From assembly GCA_013399305.1 (NCBI GenBank), contig VXAI01000341.1, positions 663,785 to 727,784 of the forward strand: a stretch of DNA of 64,000 bases, in the 5' to 3' direction. Position 1 is the stretch's first letter, and each line of letters starts with the position of its first letter. This DNA is from Rostratula benghalensis (taxonomy: Eukaryota > Chordata > Aves > Charadriiformes > Rostratulidae). The notes below the pieces were generated by a model. That model worked only from the letters and a program-made list of their open reading frames with translations. It was not told the origin of the DNA and made no database searches. The position numbers were made by a program, and so were the translations under genes. Shown piece after piece: positions 14,301 through 26,789 of this stretch.

Positions 14301-17300
14301 GGAAATGCCTCTCTCTACTCATCTTGACAGCATATTCAGAGGGCACCATCAACTGATCTATCATAGTCTGTCTAAATGCTTCTTACCTGCTCTTAGTAAC
14401 ACCTATGGCTCTTCTTATGGTTTATTGGAGAATAAATACTTTCTCTGTTTTCATTTGTTTTCTTTTTACAGTTGGCAGCAAACAGTGCCCCAGTTTTGCC
14501 TGTGAAGTCAGTATTTTTAAATGTCACGTGTTTCAATGAGATGGATTTATGGTGTGGGGATTTTTACATTTCAAAGCAGGTTGTGACAGTATGAAAACAC
14601 AAGTTGGTTGTCAGAGTTAGTAATGTCCATTGCAATTTTTAAATATGTTTTCAAGTTTGCTAGAACATTTTTTTTATTATTTTTTTTTTTAAATGTCTAC
14701 TGATGTAGGCAGGTTCAGCACAAAAGAATCACAGGGTGTCTGAGGTGCCTGCGGTTGCTTTGCTTGTTTATGAATGAATCTTCAGATGCCTAGAGGAAAC
14801 TCACTGAAATATTCCTGGGTGTAAAAGTATTTTTCATTCTAATTTTTTTGTGAGCACTAACCAGTTCAAAAATAATTGGACTAAAAGAAAGTGTCTGTCT
14901 TCAGCAGACACTTTGCTCTTGTGAGTACCATCACTGCAGGACTGGGGGTGTGGTGTGGAGCAAGATATGCATCCCAATCTCAACCTGGAGATGCTTTAAA
15001 TGCTTTGTGCTCCATTTTCAGTGATAATCAGGGTTTTCTGGAGGCAAATGCAAAGGATTTTTCAAAGTTGAGCCCAGGATGGCCCTGGAAAGGGGCAGCA
15101 GCTTCTGTGACCATTCAGAGACCATTATCTGATGATATGCAAATCTCATTTTGTCATCATCTTTGCTTTAAATCTAAGACACAGCACTTTCCCCCAGAAC
15201 CTATCCTTTTTGTAGAGTGCAAAGACATGTCAGTGCCTAGCAGTGTCATTGCTCACCATTACTGAGTCAGCAAGGGCGAAGTCCTGCATTAACCTGAGGA
15301 CTAGCAAAGCCCTCAGTCCTCAGAAATTTAGTCTTTATTTCAAGAAATTCATCAGTTCTGGAGCCTGGAGTCCTCTGGTTTAGCAACAAACAGCAGCAGC
15401 AATGCCACTCTCCTCTAGCCTCTGGAGTATGATTAGAAGTTCAGCTTCTATTCCTTTTGGGTCCACGCTGCCACTTCAGAAGGGGGTAATGGTTTTCGGA
15501 GTTGCATAAGTGTACGCTGGCTGTCTGGTGGAAATCAAGGGGCAAGAAGCAAGGTGAGAGTTCCTGGCAGCATCTCTCTGCTAATCCAGAGCAAGCCTGC
15601 AGACTGTTTTCTAGCATCTCATCCAGCCACAGTTTCTTGAGTGCTGCAGCTTCTGCTCTTAAGCAGGGAGATTGGTGTTCAAGAGTTCTTATTGTTCCTG
15701 CACCATGGATGCTTGTAGCGGTGCTCACAACACCGAGGAGAGCCCTGCAAAAGAATTAGCATGGTCAATTTGTATCAGGACTTTGAAGCTTCCATTTGAT
15801 CCAGTGTAGGAGGCTGTTCCTTTACCTCCCTATCTCACCACCATGGGCATTTTCCTGGTGAAGCTCTTTGGTTTCATCCCCAATTTCCTTCTGCGTCTTC
15901 TTTTCCCTGTTGTAACTGTTTCAGACTGCACGCATTTTCCCCTGGCCCCATGGATACTCCTGCCAGAGGCCCATCACCCAAATGGAGGGTGTATTTGGAG
16001 AGATTAGTCCCCATGCAGTTGCACCAAACCAACCAGGTGGGATTGCTGTTTGCAAGCCATAAATCTCTATAACCCTGTTAAGCGACTGTTGGTTTGGCTA
16101 AATGTCAGAGTCTGGCCTGAAAATGACCCATCCTGATAATCACAGATGAAGTAGAGAGAAATTCCAGGTAGATGACAGCAGAGAAGTATTTTTTGTTGTG
16201 AGGAAAACTCAGCAACTTTTGGACTAGCAAATTGCCTCTGCTGATTTTTTTTTTCTTTTTTCCTCTTTTTATTTTCTATCAGTTTTACATTTTATGCTAG
16301 GAAAACTATGATTTTCTGCATTGAGGACCAAAACTTAGGGAAATAAACTGCTATTTCTGCCTACATGCGAAATGAATCCCACTGTCAATTGTCTTCTTTA
16401 TTTTGCCTCTCTGCTTCTTGGGACTGAGCTAGCTGAGATTTGTTGCAGTGATTTCAGTGAGTGACATGACATTCTTCCTTTGGGAGATACTATGAACTGG
16501 CTTTCATTTCAGGATTGACAGCCATATAATTGGAAGTTCAGTCATTAGGTGGATCAGATTTAAATGGAAAAAGTAAAGGCAAGGCAATTTCTGAAATCAG
16601 AGCAGGCTTTGGGGAGTATTAGATCCAGCAGAGTATTGCTGCAGAGCAATCTTAATGTCATGACTGTGAAGGAGGAAGGAATCTATGTAAGCATGATTGC
16701 TTATATAGATTCTTATAAGTATGGTCCACCACAGGCAGGGCTCTCCACACGTCTTGGGTATGAGTTCAGGTGCAGTGAGAAATAAGCATAAACAGCAATA
16801 ATTAGGAATAATGCATGTTTCTATAGTTGAGGTACAATGAGGTATAAACCTTTGAAAGGGGTAGTGGTGGTAAAAAGAAATAACAGGTCCTGGGACACTG
16901 TTTCTGATCCAGCGAGTGGGCAAATGTTTACAATGATGTAGACTACCTGTGTGTTTCAAACATGGCCTCTAGATTATAATCCAGTGGAGGTTTGTAATCT
17001 AAAATCATTACAGAAGAAAGAAAGAAAAGGGGCAAAGAAATGCTTTCCCTCCCCACTCTCTGCATAAAAGCACAGAATGTTTCATTTGGCAGAAGATGGC
17101 CCAGAGTTTAACAACCTCATTTGCTGAAACTCCATTTCACTGCAGTCAGTATTAATAGCTTCTTAATGAATAGATTAGATGCTGCAAGTGACAACAAACC
17201 TATTTGAGAGGAATTTAATAGGGAGGTTTATTGAAGTTTATTAACTGAATCCAGTTGGCTATTATATGAACACAGCTTGATAAATCTAAACGTCAGAGAG

Positions 17301-18147
17301 GGGGAACCAGGAAAAATGCTGAAAATACCTGTTGTCCTCCATCAACTATGTGTGATTTCACTTTTCATAATTGCATTAATCATTGGAATAAATTGCAAGT
17401 GACCCTGTGGAAGACCAGGATTCTTTAAATACTTGAAAACTCTGCCTGTAACACAGAAATAGGACACTACTGAATGCTGGTAAGGAAAGTCTCAAAGACT
17501 AGAACTTTGACTCCTGCAAACCTACTTCAAATGTATTTTATTTCCCTGGGAGTAAGTGGAATAAGTAAGTTATTGCTAAGGGATGTACAGAACCAGCCAG
17601 AATTTACAAACTGAAATCAGCACAGAGAAGCTGTTTCTGTAACACTCAAGTTAAGGAAATGAGTTTATGAAGTTAGGGTAAGGCAGCGTATGTTATGGTT
17701 GGGTTTTTATAATGGATGCTTAGGGGAGGATTCATCTCTCTCTCTGTCTTTGGTGTCAGAGCTAAACTGTGCTCCCTGATACCTCAAGCACTGTCGTACC
17801 TTCAGGGAAAGGTCCATGTACTCTCTGGCCATCGATTGTCTCTGCCAGGTGGTCTGAAGCTAAGTATATGAAGTGTGAGAAGTGGTGTCTATGAATAGCA
17901 GGGTAAGTTGGGTGCTTCAGGAAGCAGAGTGCATAAGAGTACAATACCAAGCACTAGCCCCACAGGAAGGGAGCTGCGTGGTTGGCAAAAGGGGGAGAAA
18001 ACAGAAGAATTAAGGTTGACCGAAAACACAGCAGTACATGCTTTTTGCCATTGTTTCTTATGGAAACAAAGCAAAAAAAAAAAAAGCCCAAGAAAAACTG
18101 TAGTTTGGGAAACATTTTGTTGTGACTTAGATGTACTTTTATCTAAG

Positions 18148-18184
18148 TTTTGTTTGTTTGTTTGTTTGTTTGTTTGTTTTGTTT
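18148..18184. repeat. (TTTG)n microsatellite
   Basis: About eight TTTG units in tandem, with a slightly degenerate end, inside the 15.3 kb ADGRL3 intron. Confidence 0.95.
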
Positions 18185-19815
18185 CAACTGTAATGAAAAG
18201 ATGACATCATATGAAAAAGTCAAAGTCAGCTTTCATACAAACCAGTCTTTGAACAAAAAGTGAGAACATTTCGTTTGGGAAATACTTCATGTGGCTTTGT
18301 TAGCCAACTTCCCACAATAAATTATTTGAATTTTTTTCCTGATTGATTCAATCTAGAATCTGGCAACATGTCCTTGTCATTGTAATTTTCACCCTTTGCT
18401 TACAGTGAGTGGATAAATCATACTTGTGTTTAACAAGGTGCAGTTTTCCCTTACAACACCAAACTCCTCTGAAAAATAATTTCTACATTCAGTGTAGTCC
18501 TGCATCAAGGACATTAATTTCTATCTTAGGGAAGATAAAGGTACAATAATACCTACTTTCATAGACACACAAAATAGCTAACTGTAGCCATCTGAATCCT
18601 GTGTGTGGTTACAGTGATGGTAAAAAATGTGGAATTTTCATTTTCTTTGTCCTGGTTCATTTCCATCAGATTTTTCTCAGTTCACAAGTCAAAACAGCAA
18701 CACTCCAGGTCTTCCCCTGCACCCTGAGCACATGCCATGCCTTCTCATGGCCTTTTCAACATGGTAAGAAAGGCTGGATCTTTGGTACTTGGATCACAAG
18801 GATTCCCAATGCTGTGAGAGGGACAAGAGCAGCTGTGTGTTACCCAGCTAATACTTTCCATCTGTAAAGAGCATTGTTCCTGTCTCATTGTGATCACAGT
18901 CTGTAAATCCTTTGTTTGAGGAAATAGCAGTATCAGGAAACCTTGAACTGAGCACTGGCAATACCAGAAACCTGTTTCTGCTGTTAAATATGTTTGTGGG
19001 TTGTGATGAGCTTATTGCACTGAACAAGGCAATGCTCAGGTGAACCTGTGGGTTTGAAGCCCCATCTTTTTTCTGACCCCAAATTCATGCTCTCACAAGT
19101 ACAGACCATGATAGGGGTTTTGAAACAGAGTGTAGTTGCTTTCAGTATGGTGCCTTTGACTAGCAGAATCAAAAGTGCTTCAACGCTGCATAGTTGAAGG
19201 CAGTCAACCTAACTAAAGCAGAAGAATGGTGGCTGCCTGCTGTCCTCAGGTACTTTGGGAGATGGTAAAGGAGGGATTTGGATAGGGAATGTTATTGTTG
19301 AATGTAGGAAAGGAAGGATGACACAGGGCTGTTGGAGTTACTGGGAGAAATCAGTGTAATACCAGAGAGGGTGAAAGATGAAGATCCAGCTGTAAGTGAA
19401 TAAATAAACATAAATAATGAATAACTGCTGCTTGCTGAGGATATTAGGCACATCGCCAACGTCAAGCCGGACAGTGGCCAAGGGTCATGTCCTGAGAGTG
19501 CTCTGCTAGGCAGGAGAATCAGAACAGTTGACGGGCACCTGCAACCTGCAACCCTTCACAGAGAGAGTGAAGCTTGCTGTGGCCAGTCCACCATGATGGG
19601 AACCTGCTCTATAGTGATTAGGGCCCAGTTTGGTTTCTGAAAGTATTAAAAGGCAGATGAACATGTTAGCAGTTGGTTTGTTTTGGGTTTGTATTAGGAA
19701 AATTACTCAATACTGCCATCAAGAGTGGCATTTTGATTAGTAAATTTAAAAAATCCTAATGCCCTGAGTAATCAAAGGAGAGGAAGGCAGAACATGCGGT
19801 ATTTTTGCTTAGTAG

Positions 19816-20265
19816 AACCATAGAATCATTAGAGTTGGAAAGGACCTTAAAGATCACCTCATTCAAACCTCCCTGCCATGGCAGGGACACGTCCCACTAG
19901 ACCACATTGCTCAAAGACCCATCCAGCCTGGTCATGAACGTTTTCAGGGGTGGGTCATTCACAACTTCTCTGGGCAACCTGTTCCAGTGTCTCACCACCC
20001 TCACAGGAAAGAATTACTTTCTAGTATCTAGTCTAAATCTCCCCATTTTCAATTTAAAAACATTACCCTTTGTCCTATCACTGCACTCCCTGACAAAGAG
20101 TCCTTCTCTAGCTCTCCTGTAGGCTCCCTTCAGATACTGGAAGGCTATTATAAACTCCCCAGAGCCTTCTTCAGGCTGAACAATCCCAGCTCTCTCAGCC
20201 TGTCTTCAGAGGAGAGGTGCTTCAGCCCTCTAATCATCTTCATAGCCGTAGTAGCTTCATACAGG
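19816..20265 (-). mobile_element. CR1 LINE 3' fragment, antisense
   Basis: Read on the minus strand this is the 3' terminal part of a chicken-repeat-1 (CR1) non-LTR retrotransposon. The + strand begins CCATAGAATCATTAGAG and then GTTGGAAAGGACC, the reverse complement of the CR1 terminus. It continues through typical blocks such as CACCCTCACAGG and CAGCCTGTCTTCAGAGGAG. Only the 3' end is present; the 5' end is truncated, as is usual for CR1. It lies antisense inside the ADGRL3 intron. The inner boundary is approximate (±20 nt). Confidence 0.92.
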
Positions 20266-21543
20266 AATGGGTGACTGTTCTGTTGTACTAAGTCCCCTCT
20301 TTTACACATCCAAGAGAGCAAAAAAAGACTTATTCTGATTTTCAACTTTATGGCAAGATCAGAATCATGTATCTGCATTAAAAGTTGCCAGAAATTTCGT
20401 AGTTTAGAACAGCCTGAAAAAGTCAGGTCGGTGTGAATTTAGCTCACTTCAGAGCCTACCACCCTGGCAAACGTAGGCAAGTAAAGCATTAAGTGCTGAC
20501 ACAGATTGGTCCCTTCTCATCTCTTGTCACAAGGTGAGAGCTTCCCCATCCAAAATGGTTTGACCTTCCCAGGCGTGGAAAGATCAGCTTGTTCCCACCT
20601 GCAAGAGATTGCTAGACAAGGTCTGACTGGAGATATTTTGAGTGGATGCTTTTTCTGGCAGTTGCTGTTTAGAGACATCTCAAACTAAAACATTCAAAAC
20701 CACATGGCGGGTATATTCTCTGTGTCAAAGTTCATAGGGATTGAGTTGGAGATTGGGAAAAATCTCAAATGGGAAGATTATATCACTTCAGAATTTATGT
20801 CTGGCATTAACTCTGGGCATTGCCATTACCTGTATAAAAGTGACTCCCTTTTTGAATCTTTTATTGCCCAGCCACATTAAAAGTGGGATGAAAGCAGAAA
20901 AAAAAAAATAATGGACTTAGTTCTCACACTGGTATAAAACTAGTTCAAGAAGAGAAGTGATTCCTACAGTCTCTCATCCAAGATTGATGGAAAATACATT
21001 ACCGGAAAGAATTGACTCATTTACCTATTAGTTACATTCAAGGTTGCTTAGTTAAGCGTTCATATAATGTTTTCTTACAGGAGACAGCTTTGTTTCCTTA
21101 TTTCCAAACACAGCAGCTCATCTTGCTTTCCATCAGCATAGCCAAAAATATCAGGTGAGAGAAAACAAGTCTTTTTTTTTCCAGCTGCATGTGTCGAGGA
21201 GCCTCCCTGGCATGCAGCCCCCATACAGCGCCGCCGTCTACTTTGTCCTGTGCTCAAAAGGCCGATGAAGTGATCTGCTAATGCCATACACCTAGGGCTG
21301 AGAAGGGCAGGGGAAGGATGGGGGAGAGGCAGGAGAGTAGTCTACTCTCTCCTCTACCCGCACAGACACAGCAAAATACTGTCTTAGGAAGTACAAGCAC
21401 CACAGGAGACAGCTCTGTGGTCTCTACCTAGCCTTAGGTTTGGCCAATTTTTGCTTTTTAAAAAGTTATTCAGAGAGCTTGCCCCTAAAGGGATTTGTAC
21501 CAGCCAGAGGCCCTTGGGGCTTATGTATCCTCAGCAATTCCAT

Positions 21544-21604
21544 AAAAAAAAAAAAAAAAAAAAAAAAGGAAAGAAAAAGAAAGAAAGGATAGAAAAAAAG
21601 AAGG
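21544..21604. repeat. A24 run followed by purine tract
   Basis: 24 consecutive A, then GGAAAGAAAAAGAAAG-like purine sequence. It gives rise to lysine-rich or, on the other strand, phenylalanine-rich chance frames that are not genes. No target-site duplication or retrogene body was recognised upstream. Confidence 0.9.
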
Positions 21605-23005
21605 TAATCAGTTGCAGAGAAGAGATATACCTCACATATACCTCACAGAGACTACCTCTGCCACATTTCAGGGCCTCCTCCACCTCTAAAAGAAACAGAT
21701 GGTGTCTCCATGCCCCAGCCATTGATGAAGGCATCCCTAACAGGATTGCTGGGTTTAGGGATAAGCTTTTCAGTCACTTACTTGGGTTGGTGCTATCAGA
21801 TGTTGGTGACAGCTGACCTAGTGACCAGTCAGGTGACTTGAGCCCTCTGACAGCTCTGTCCTGGCTAACTCTAATTACCCCACCAAAAACTTGTCTTAAT
21901 AGTTTAGGCCTTGAAGTAAAAACCATGGTGTGTCCTTGACTATTCCTGCTCTAGGTCTCTACTGATGACAGTGGGAATGGCCCTGGGGGCAAGGTCTTGA
22001 GTTGGTAATGTCTTTGGATCCCAGAGGAGGTTCGGAGCAAGGACTTAATGGGATTTTTGGTCCTGTAGGTCAGCTAAAAGTTGGGGGAAGACTTTGCCTC
22101 ATGGGTTGATGCCTACAGTAGGAGTCAAGATAGGTCTTGGCAGACAGTTGCCAAACCTGATGATCCTGAAAAGCACAAGCCCAGAGGCTGTGACTTCAAG
22201 GAATAGACCAAAATGGGAGGACAGCTACTGCTTGAGAGCTTGGAAACAACAGCAAAGAGGTCTGGGAATAGGGAAGTAAAGTGTTTGCGGGGCAAATTGA
22301 GAGCCTTGGAATGTGCATTTCCGTAGCCTCTATCACTCCTGATAGAAACGCCAGATGGAGCCATGATGCTCTTGCCTTCAAGGGTGGATTCCAGTGGTTG
22401 TGGATGTGTTTGACAGTGGTACCAGAGCAGTAGCTGAAGTGAAACCCACCCTCTTAGACATGAGAAACAGCTGCTCTCTAATAAGTGCCATGAGGCTGCA
22501 CTCTCCATCCTTTATTTTTAATTCTGCTTCTTTGACTCTAGATGTGTTGCAGAGGACCAGTAAAAGATCCTATGCTGTAGTGGGAGTTGAATGTGCTGTT
22601 TTCTTGTTAGTCGTTATAGTTATTTTTTTTCACTCATTTGGCACTTTCCGGCGAAGATATTTTCCCCCAACATTGTGTAGGCTGCCATCTTTCCTTTTAG
22701 CAAGCATGTGGGCATAGCCTTGCTTACACTCTGAGCAACTGGGAAACCACCATAAATGTAGCTTATCTGCTTTCTGATACATTTTCTTTTGCATTGGTTT
22801 CTATTTGTGCATCGTCAGTAACATCTGTTCTGCTTTAGTGGCATACAGTTTTCTGAGTCTAATTAGCTGGCTGCTTGTAATCAGGACTATTTCAACTGTT
22901 GTCATTCTGAATGTTCTTTTTCCCTTTTTTTTAATACCACATTTGCCTGATTGACCTTTTTTGTTGTTTTTTTTTTTTCTCTGTCTTTCTATTGGGCTGC
23001 TCCAG

Positions 23006-23134
23006 GAGCCATGGCTAATCATCTTATAACCAATGCTCTGCTTCGTCCTCATGGCACTAACAACCCTTATAATACATTGCTCGGGGAATCGGCGGTCTAT
23101 AACAACCCTTCTGTCAGCATGTACAACGCACAAG
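23006..23134 (+). CDS. ADGRL3: ADGRL3 alternative in-frame cassette exon (43 aa, [10 protein letters not shown])
   Basis: A 129-nt exon, phase 1 to phase 1, so inclusion or skipping keeps the frame. With the upstream G it encodes [20 protein letters not shown] and ends SVSMYNAQ; it then joins GAG (Glu) made with the next exon. The homologous segment is known from latrophilin tails (GAMANHL in ADGRL2/3, GTMGNHL in ADGRL1). The acceptor is GCTGCTCCAG after a strong T-rich tract. The donor CAAG|GTGTGC deviates from consensus at +4 and +6, and a second T-rich tract follows about 70 nt downstream. These are features of a regulated cassette. The ATG inside the exon (from 23011) is an internal Met, not a start. 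Sure of the exon; its inclusion rate is unknown. Confidence 0.93.
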
Positions 23135-23202
23135 GTGTGCTGGAGTTTCTCTCTAATTTTTCTAGTGAGAATTCCATTTTCTGTGGCTTATTTTGGCCCA
23201 TT

Positions 23203-23240
23203 TCTTTTTTTTTTTTTTTTCTTTCTTTTTTTTTTTCCTC
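23203..23240 (+). repeat. T-rich polypyrimidine tract downstream of the cassette donor
   Basis: Two long T runs joined by CTTTC, then CCTCCCC, starting about 70 nt after the donor of the 129-nt exon. Such tracts can bind PTB-family splicing repressors when transcribed; that use here is inferred. Confidence 0.85.
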
Positions 23241-24136
23241 CCCATGCGCACACACTTTGGTTTTTTGGAACTGGGCACACACACAAAAAAAAAGAGATTC
23301 CCTTCTCTTCCTTTCTCTTCCTTTCATTTCAATTCATCTTTCCATTTTCCAGAGGCTTTTTTCCATGAGCAATCAAATTCACTTTGAGAGACCCTTGTCA
23401 GTTCTACTCAAAGCACTCATTGTGATTTTGATTTGGATTTTTTTCCCAGTCTCCTCTGTTTTGAATTGTTTTGGTCTTGTGTGTGTGTATTTTGTTGGAC
23501 AAGTCCATTCCTCTCTTTGTTGTCAGAACGTTTCCTAGTTAAACCATTCATTTCAGAAACAGGAACACCTTTGAAGGTAAGTGAAGCTAAAATAAGCCTT
23601 TGCCACCAAAGCTGCTCTTATTTGAAATGGCATAGTTAAATGTGGTCAGCAGCACACCAGCTTGTGCAGGAAAAAGAAATGCAAAATAAAGCAAAACTGC
23701 CCTTGATTTCTAAGAAAAATGATCTCTAAGGAGGGGAACATGGGTCAGCTCCAATGAGTAGAGCTTAGATACTGTAAGAAATGTTTTGCCGTTTGCATTG
23801 ACACATTTCAGATATGCTATAAGAAAGAAAGAAAAAAAAAAAGTGTAGGGAAACTAGAAGCTCTTGCATATCTTCCTTTCAGCTATGGAAGATGAATGAG
23901 TAGACTCAGTTATACTTTGCGGGGATTTCTGATGTAGAAAACAGTCTTTTGTCACCTGTGTATTTGTCTCTGCTCTGGCTGTGAGAAGGGACCATATTTG
24001 TAAGCTGATGTCCTGATGCTTCTGTGAGGGAGAGGCAGATGTGTTTAAACAGGACCTGAGGAGGAGCTGGGGAGTGTGTAGCTCTGCCAGCTCCTGTCTG
24101 TTGGTGGCTCTGTCCTGATCTGCCACATCCATGGGA

Positions 24137-24245
24137 TTTTCCTTTTTCCTTTTTCTTTTTCTTTTTCTTTTTCTTTTTCTTTTTCTTTTTCTTTTTCTTT
24201 TTCTTTTTCTTTTTCTTTTTCTTTTTCTTTTTCTTTTTCTTTTNC
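24137..24245. repeat. (TTTTTC)n hexamer array with one N
   Basis: About 17 tandem TTTTTC units on the + strand, ending at an undetermined base at 24244. The single N suggests that the array length is not fully resolved in the assembly. Both strands produce chance frames: Phe/Leu repeats on + and Lys/Glu or Lys/Arg repeats on -. These are not proteins. Confidence 0.97.
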
Positions 24246-24325
24246 TGGATAAAAAAACAAAACAAAACAAAACAAACAAACACCCCCCCCAAAAAAAAAA
24301 AAAAAAAACAAAACAAAAAAACCCT
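24246..24325. repeat. A/C-rich low-complexity block
   Basis: Repeats of AAAAC and AAAC, then eight C, a run of about 18 A, and more AAAAC units. It directly adjoins the hexamer array, so the two form about 190 bp of low-complexity DNA. Confidence 0.9.
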
Positions 24326-24744
24326 TAAATACATGTTGAGTATCACCTTAAATAGGATAGGGTATCCACAAAATCCGTATGCATTGATAGATATATCTTA
24401 TGACCTATGAAATCCTGAGTACTTTTAACTGAACTGAACTGCACCTTCAGTCTCAAACTGAAATTCAACTCTCATGTAATTTTTATCACATGCAAAAATA
24501 ACATAGAGATCTTTAAAAAATATCTACATATTTGTGTTCTCTTACATGGAAGAGTCAGGCTGAAACCAGAAATAAAATTAAATGCCTTCAATAAAGCTGA
24601 AACAGGTAATTCACTTTGATTTGAAAATTTGATATTCCATTCTGTTAATTTATAGAGTTATCCTAGTAATTAATAATATTTATTTCATAAATTTTTAAAC
24701 AACAATTTTAAGTTAAGGGGATAAAACCAGGACCACCAGTAATG

Positions 24745-25692
24745 AACCTAAGGGTAAAGGACCAAGGATGAGGGTGAAATAAGTAGCCCAGCTCAAGTGC
24801 ATGTACACTAATGTATATAGCATGGGCAACAAACAGGATGAACTGGTAGTCATTGTGAAACAGGACAGCTATGATTTATTTGCCATCACTGTCACGACTG
24901 GAATGTTTCAATGAATGGCTATAAGCTCTTCAGAAAGGATAAGCAAGGAAGGAGAGGCAGGGGTCTGGCTCTGTATGTTAGGGAGTGTTTTGATTGTATA
25001 GAGCTAGATTCCAGTGATTATAAAGTTGCGTGTTTATGGGTAAGGATGAAGTGGAAAGGCAAATCAGGGATATTTTGTGCTGGGAGTCTGATATAGACCA
25101 TCCAACCAGGATGAGGAGGCAGAGGAAGTATTCTATAAGCAGCGGGTTGAAGTCTCGCAATCGCCAGCCCTTGTTCTGGTTAGGGACTTCAACCTATTGA
25201 ATATCTGCTGGAAATATAACACAGCAGAGAGCAGATGGGATAGGAGGTTTCTTGAGTGTATGGAAGATAACTTTCTGACACAACTGGTAGGTGGGCCTAC
25301 CAGGGCTCTGGGTAGGCTGAGGAGAGGCTCAGGGAACTGGATATGTTTAATCTGGAGGAGACTGAAGGAAGACCTCATTGACCTCTACAGCCACCTGAAA
25401 GGATGTTGTAGAGAGGTGGGCGTTGGCCTCTTCTCCCAGTCTGAAGTTGTGGCAGGGAAGGTTCAGGTTAGATATTAGGAAGAATTACTTTACTGAAAGA
25501 GTGGTCAGGAGATGGAAAAGCTTTCCCAGGGAGGTAGTTGAGTCTCCAGCCCTGGGAGTATTTAAGAAACATGTAGATGAGGCATTTCAGGGCATGCTCT
25601 AGTGGTTGAGATTGTAGGGGTTTTGTGTGTGTGTATGGTTGGACTTGGAGATATCAGAGGTCCTTTCACACCATGACAATTCTGTGATTTTC
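24745..25692 (+). mobile_element. CR1 LINE copy with internal deletion (endonuclease part joined to 3' end)
   Basis: The first part (to about 25300) translates, with stops and frameshifts, to pieces of the CR1 ORF2 endonuclease domain: NGYKLFRKDKQGRRG and ALYVRECFDCIELDS near 24911-25020, then FNLLNICWKYNTAESR and FLECMEDNFLTQ near 25187-25285. Immediately afterwards the sequence becomes the CR1 3' terminal region (GGAGACTGAAGGAAGACCTC, CCTGGGAGTATTTAAG) and ends with the typical tail around GACAATTCTGTGATTTT. The reverse transcriptase region is missing between them. The copy is dead (many stops) and lies sense in the ADGRL3 intron. The 5' boundary is approximate. Confidence 0.88.
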
Positions 25693-26789
25693 CTTGGGAA
25701 AATAATTTAAACCCTTCAGTGCAGACTAAACTCTTGATCCTCCTTGTATGTGATAAAGTAATGTTTTCTAGGAAGCTCAGAGCCAAACGTGAGTTTAAAT
25801 TAGCAGGTGTAGAACTTCAGAAGTAGGCAGTTCTCCAGCAGCAGTACGTATGATAATTGCTCAAATTGCCCACAGATATTTTGTTAGTGTAATCTGTTTA
25901 TATATTCCCTCTTTCTAATATTTATACTGATAAGAGCTTCAGAGATGTGCATAATTATTCTCTGTGGAAATAATCAAGATAATTAGTATACTTATTGGAA
26001 AATATGCAAAAACACATTGAAAAATGCTTCACTAATCATTCTATCCTTATTTCATATATAAATAATGTATAATAGGCACAGTTCTGCCTATTTTGAAATC
26101 TATGGGCATTTTGCCATTATATTCTATACAAACAGCATCAGATCCAATAGGAATATTTGAGTAATATATTGAAAGATAAACCAAAAGTATACCCTTTAGA
26201 ATTAAGATAATGCTCTATGATATTTCTGAAAGAGAAAAGAAGAAAAAAAAAAAAAGCTACTTAATCTGCTCTCTTACTTTAATATTCCCTTTTATCTTGT
26301 GAGTATTGGTCTTGATTTTCTTTTTACATTAAGACTTAAAGCTGTTTTCAGCTTCTGAAAACTTAAAGGTATATGAATAACAGATTTTTTAGAATTAAGT
26401 TTTATTGAATTAATTTGTTTACATTCTTGAAGCTAAAAGAAATGTATAATCCATTTTACTTTCTGATCATGCTAGGTTCAATACCTAGTCATTTTCTGGG
26501 CACATAGACACCTAAGGAAGGAAATCTATCAATTACCTCTGATTTCAAAAGTAACATATAGTATATTACCTTTGAAAACTTCAGTACTTGAATACAATGT
26601 GACACCCTGTCTATTTCAATATATTTTCTCACTACTAATTTGACCTTTTGCTCCATATTTTCCATTTTTCCATATATTAGTACATGCGTTCCAAATGCCA
26701 GAGTTGGCTTCTACAGCTCCTTCTTCAGCTCTCATGCTTGTTTCCTGCTAATTTTTAATATATTTTCTTTTTCTCATTGTCATAGCCGC

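Larger units (their letters stand above)
7728..23005 (+). other. ADGRL3: Large ADGRL3 intron (15.3 kb)
   Basis: This intron separates the constant tail from the alternative tail exons. It contains a minus-strand CR1 (about 19816-20265), a TTTG tract (18148-18184), an A/purine tract (21544-21604), an 8-bp-arm hairpin with a T loop (8294-8315), and an AT-rich block at about 17095-17290 that could be a conserved element. The rest I cannot assign. None of its open frames resembles a protein that I know. A further short alternative exon could be hidden here, since microexons are known in latrophilins, but I see none with both a family motif and splice sites. Confidence 0.88.

Noticed and set aside
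22951..23538. 195-codon + strand frame around the cassette exon
   Set aside because: Only the 43 codons between proper splice sites are latrophilin sequence; the rest is read-through of intron pyrimidine tracts.
23854..24346. Lys/Glu/Arg-repeat frames on the minus strand
   Set aside because: Translations of the (TTTTTC)n array, including across an N; no codon structure beyond the repeat.
24911..25478. Possible host gene frames
   Set aside because: They are remnants of a CR1 retrotransposon with stops and frameshifts.
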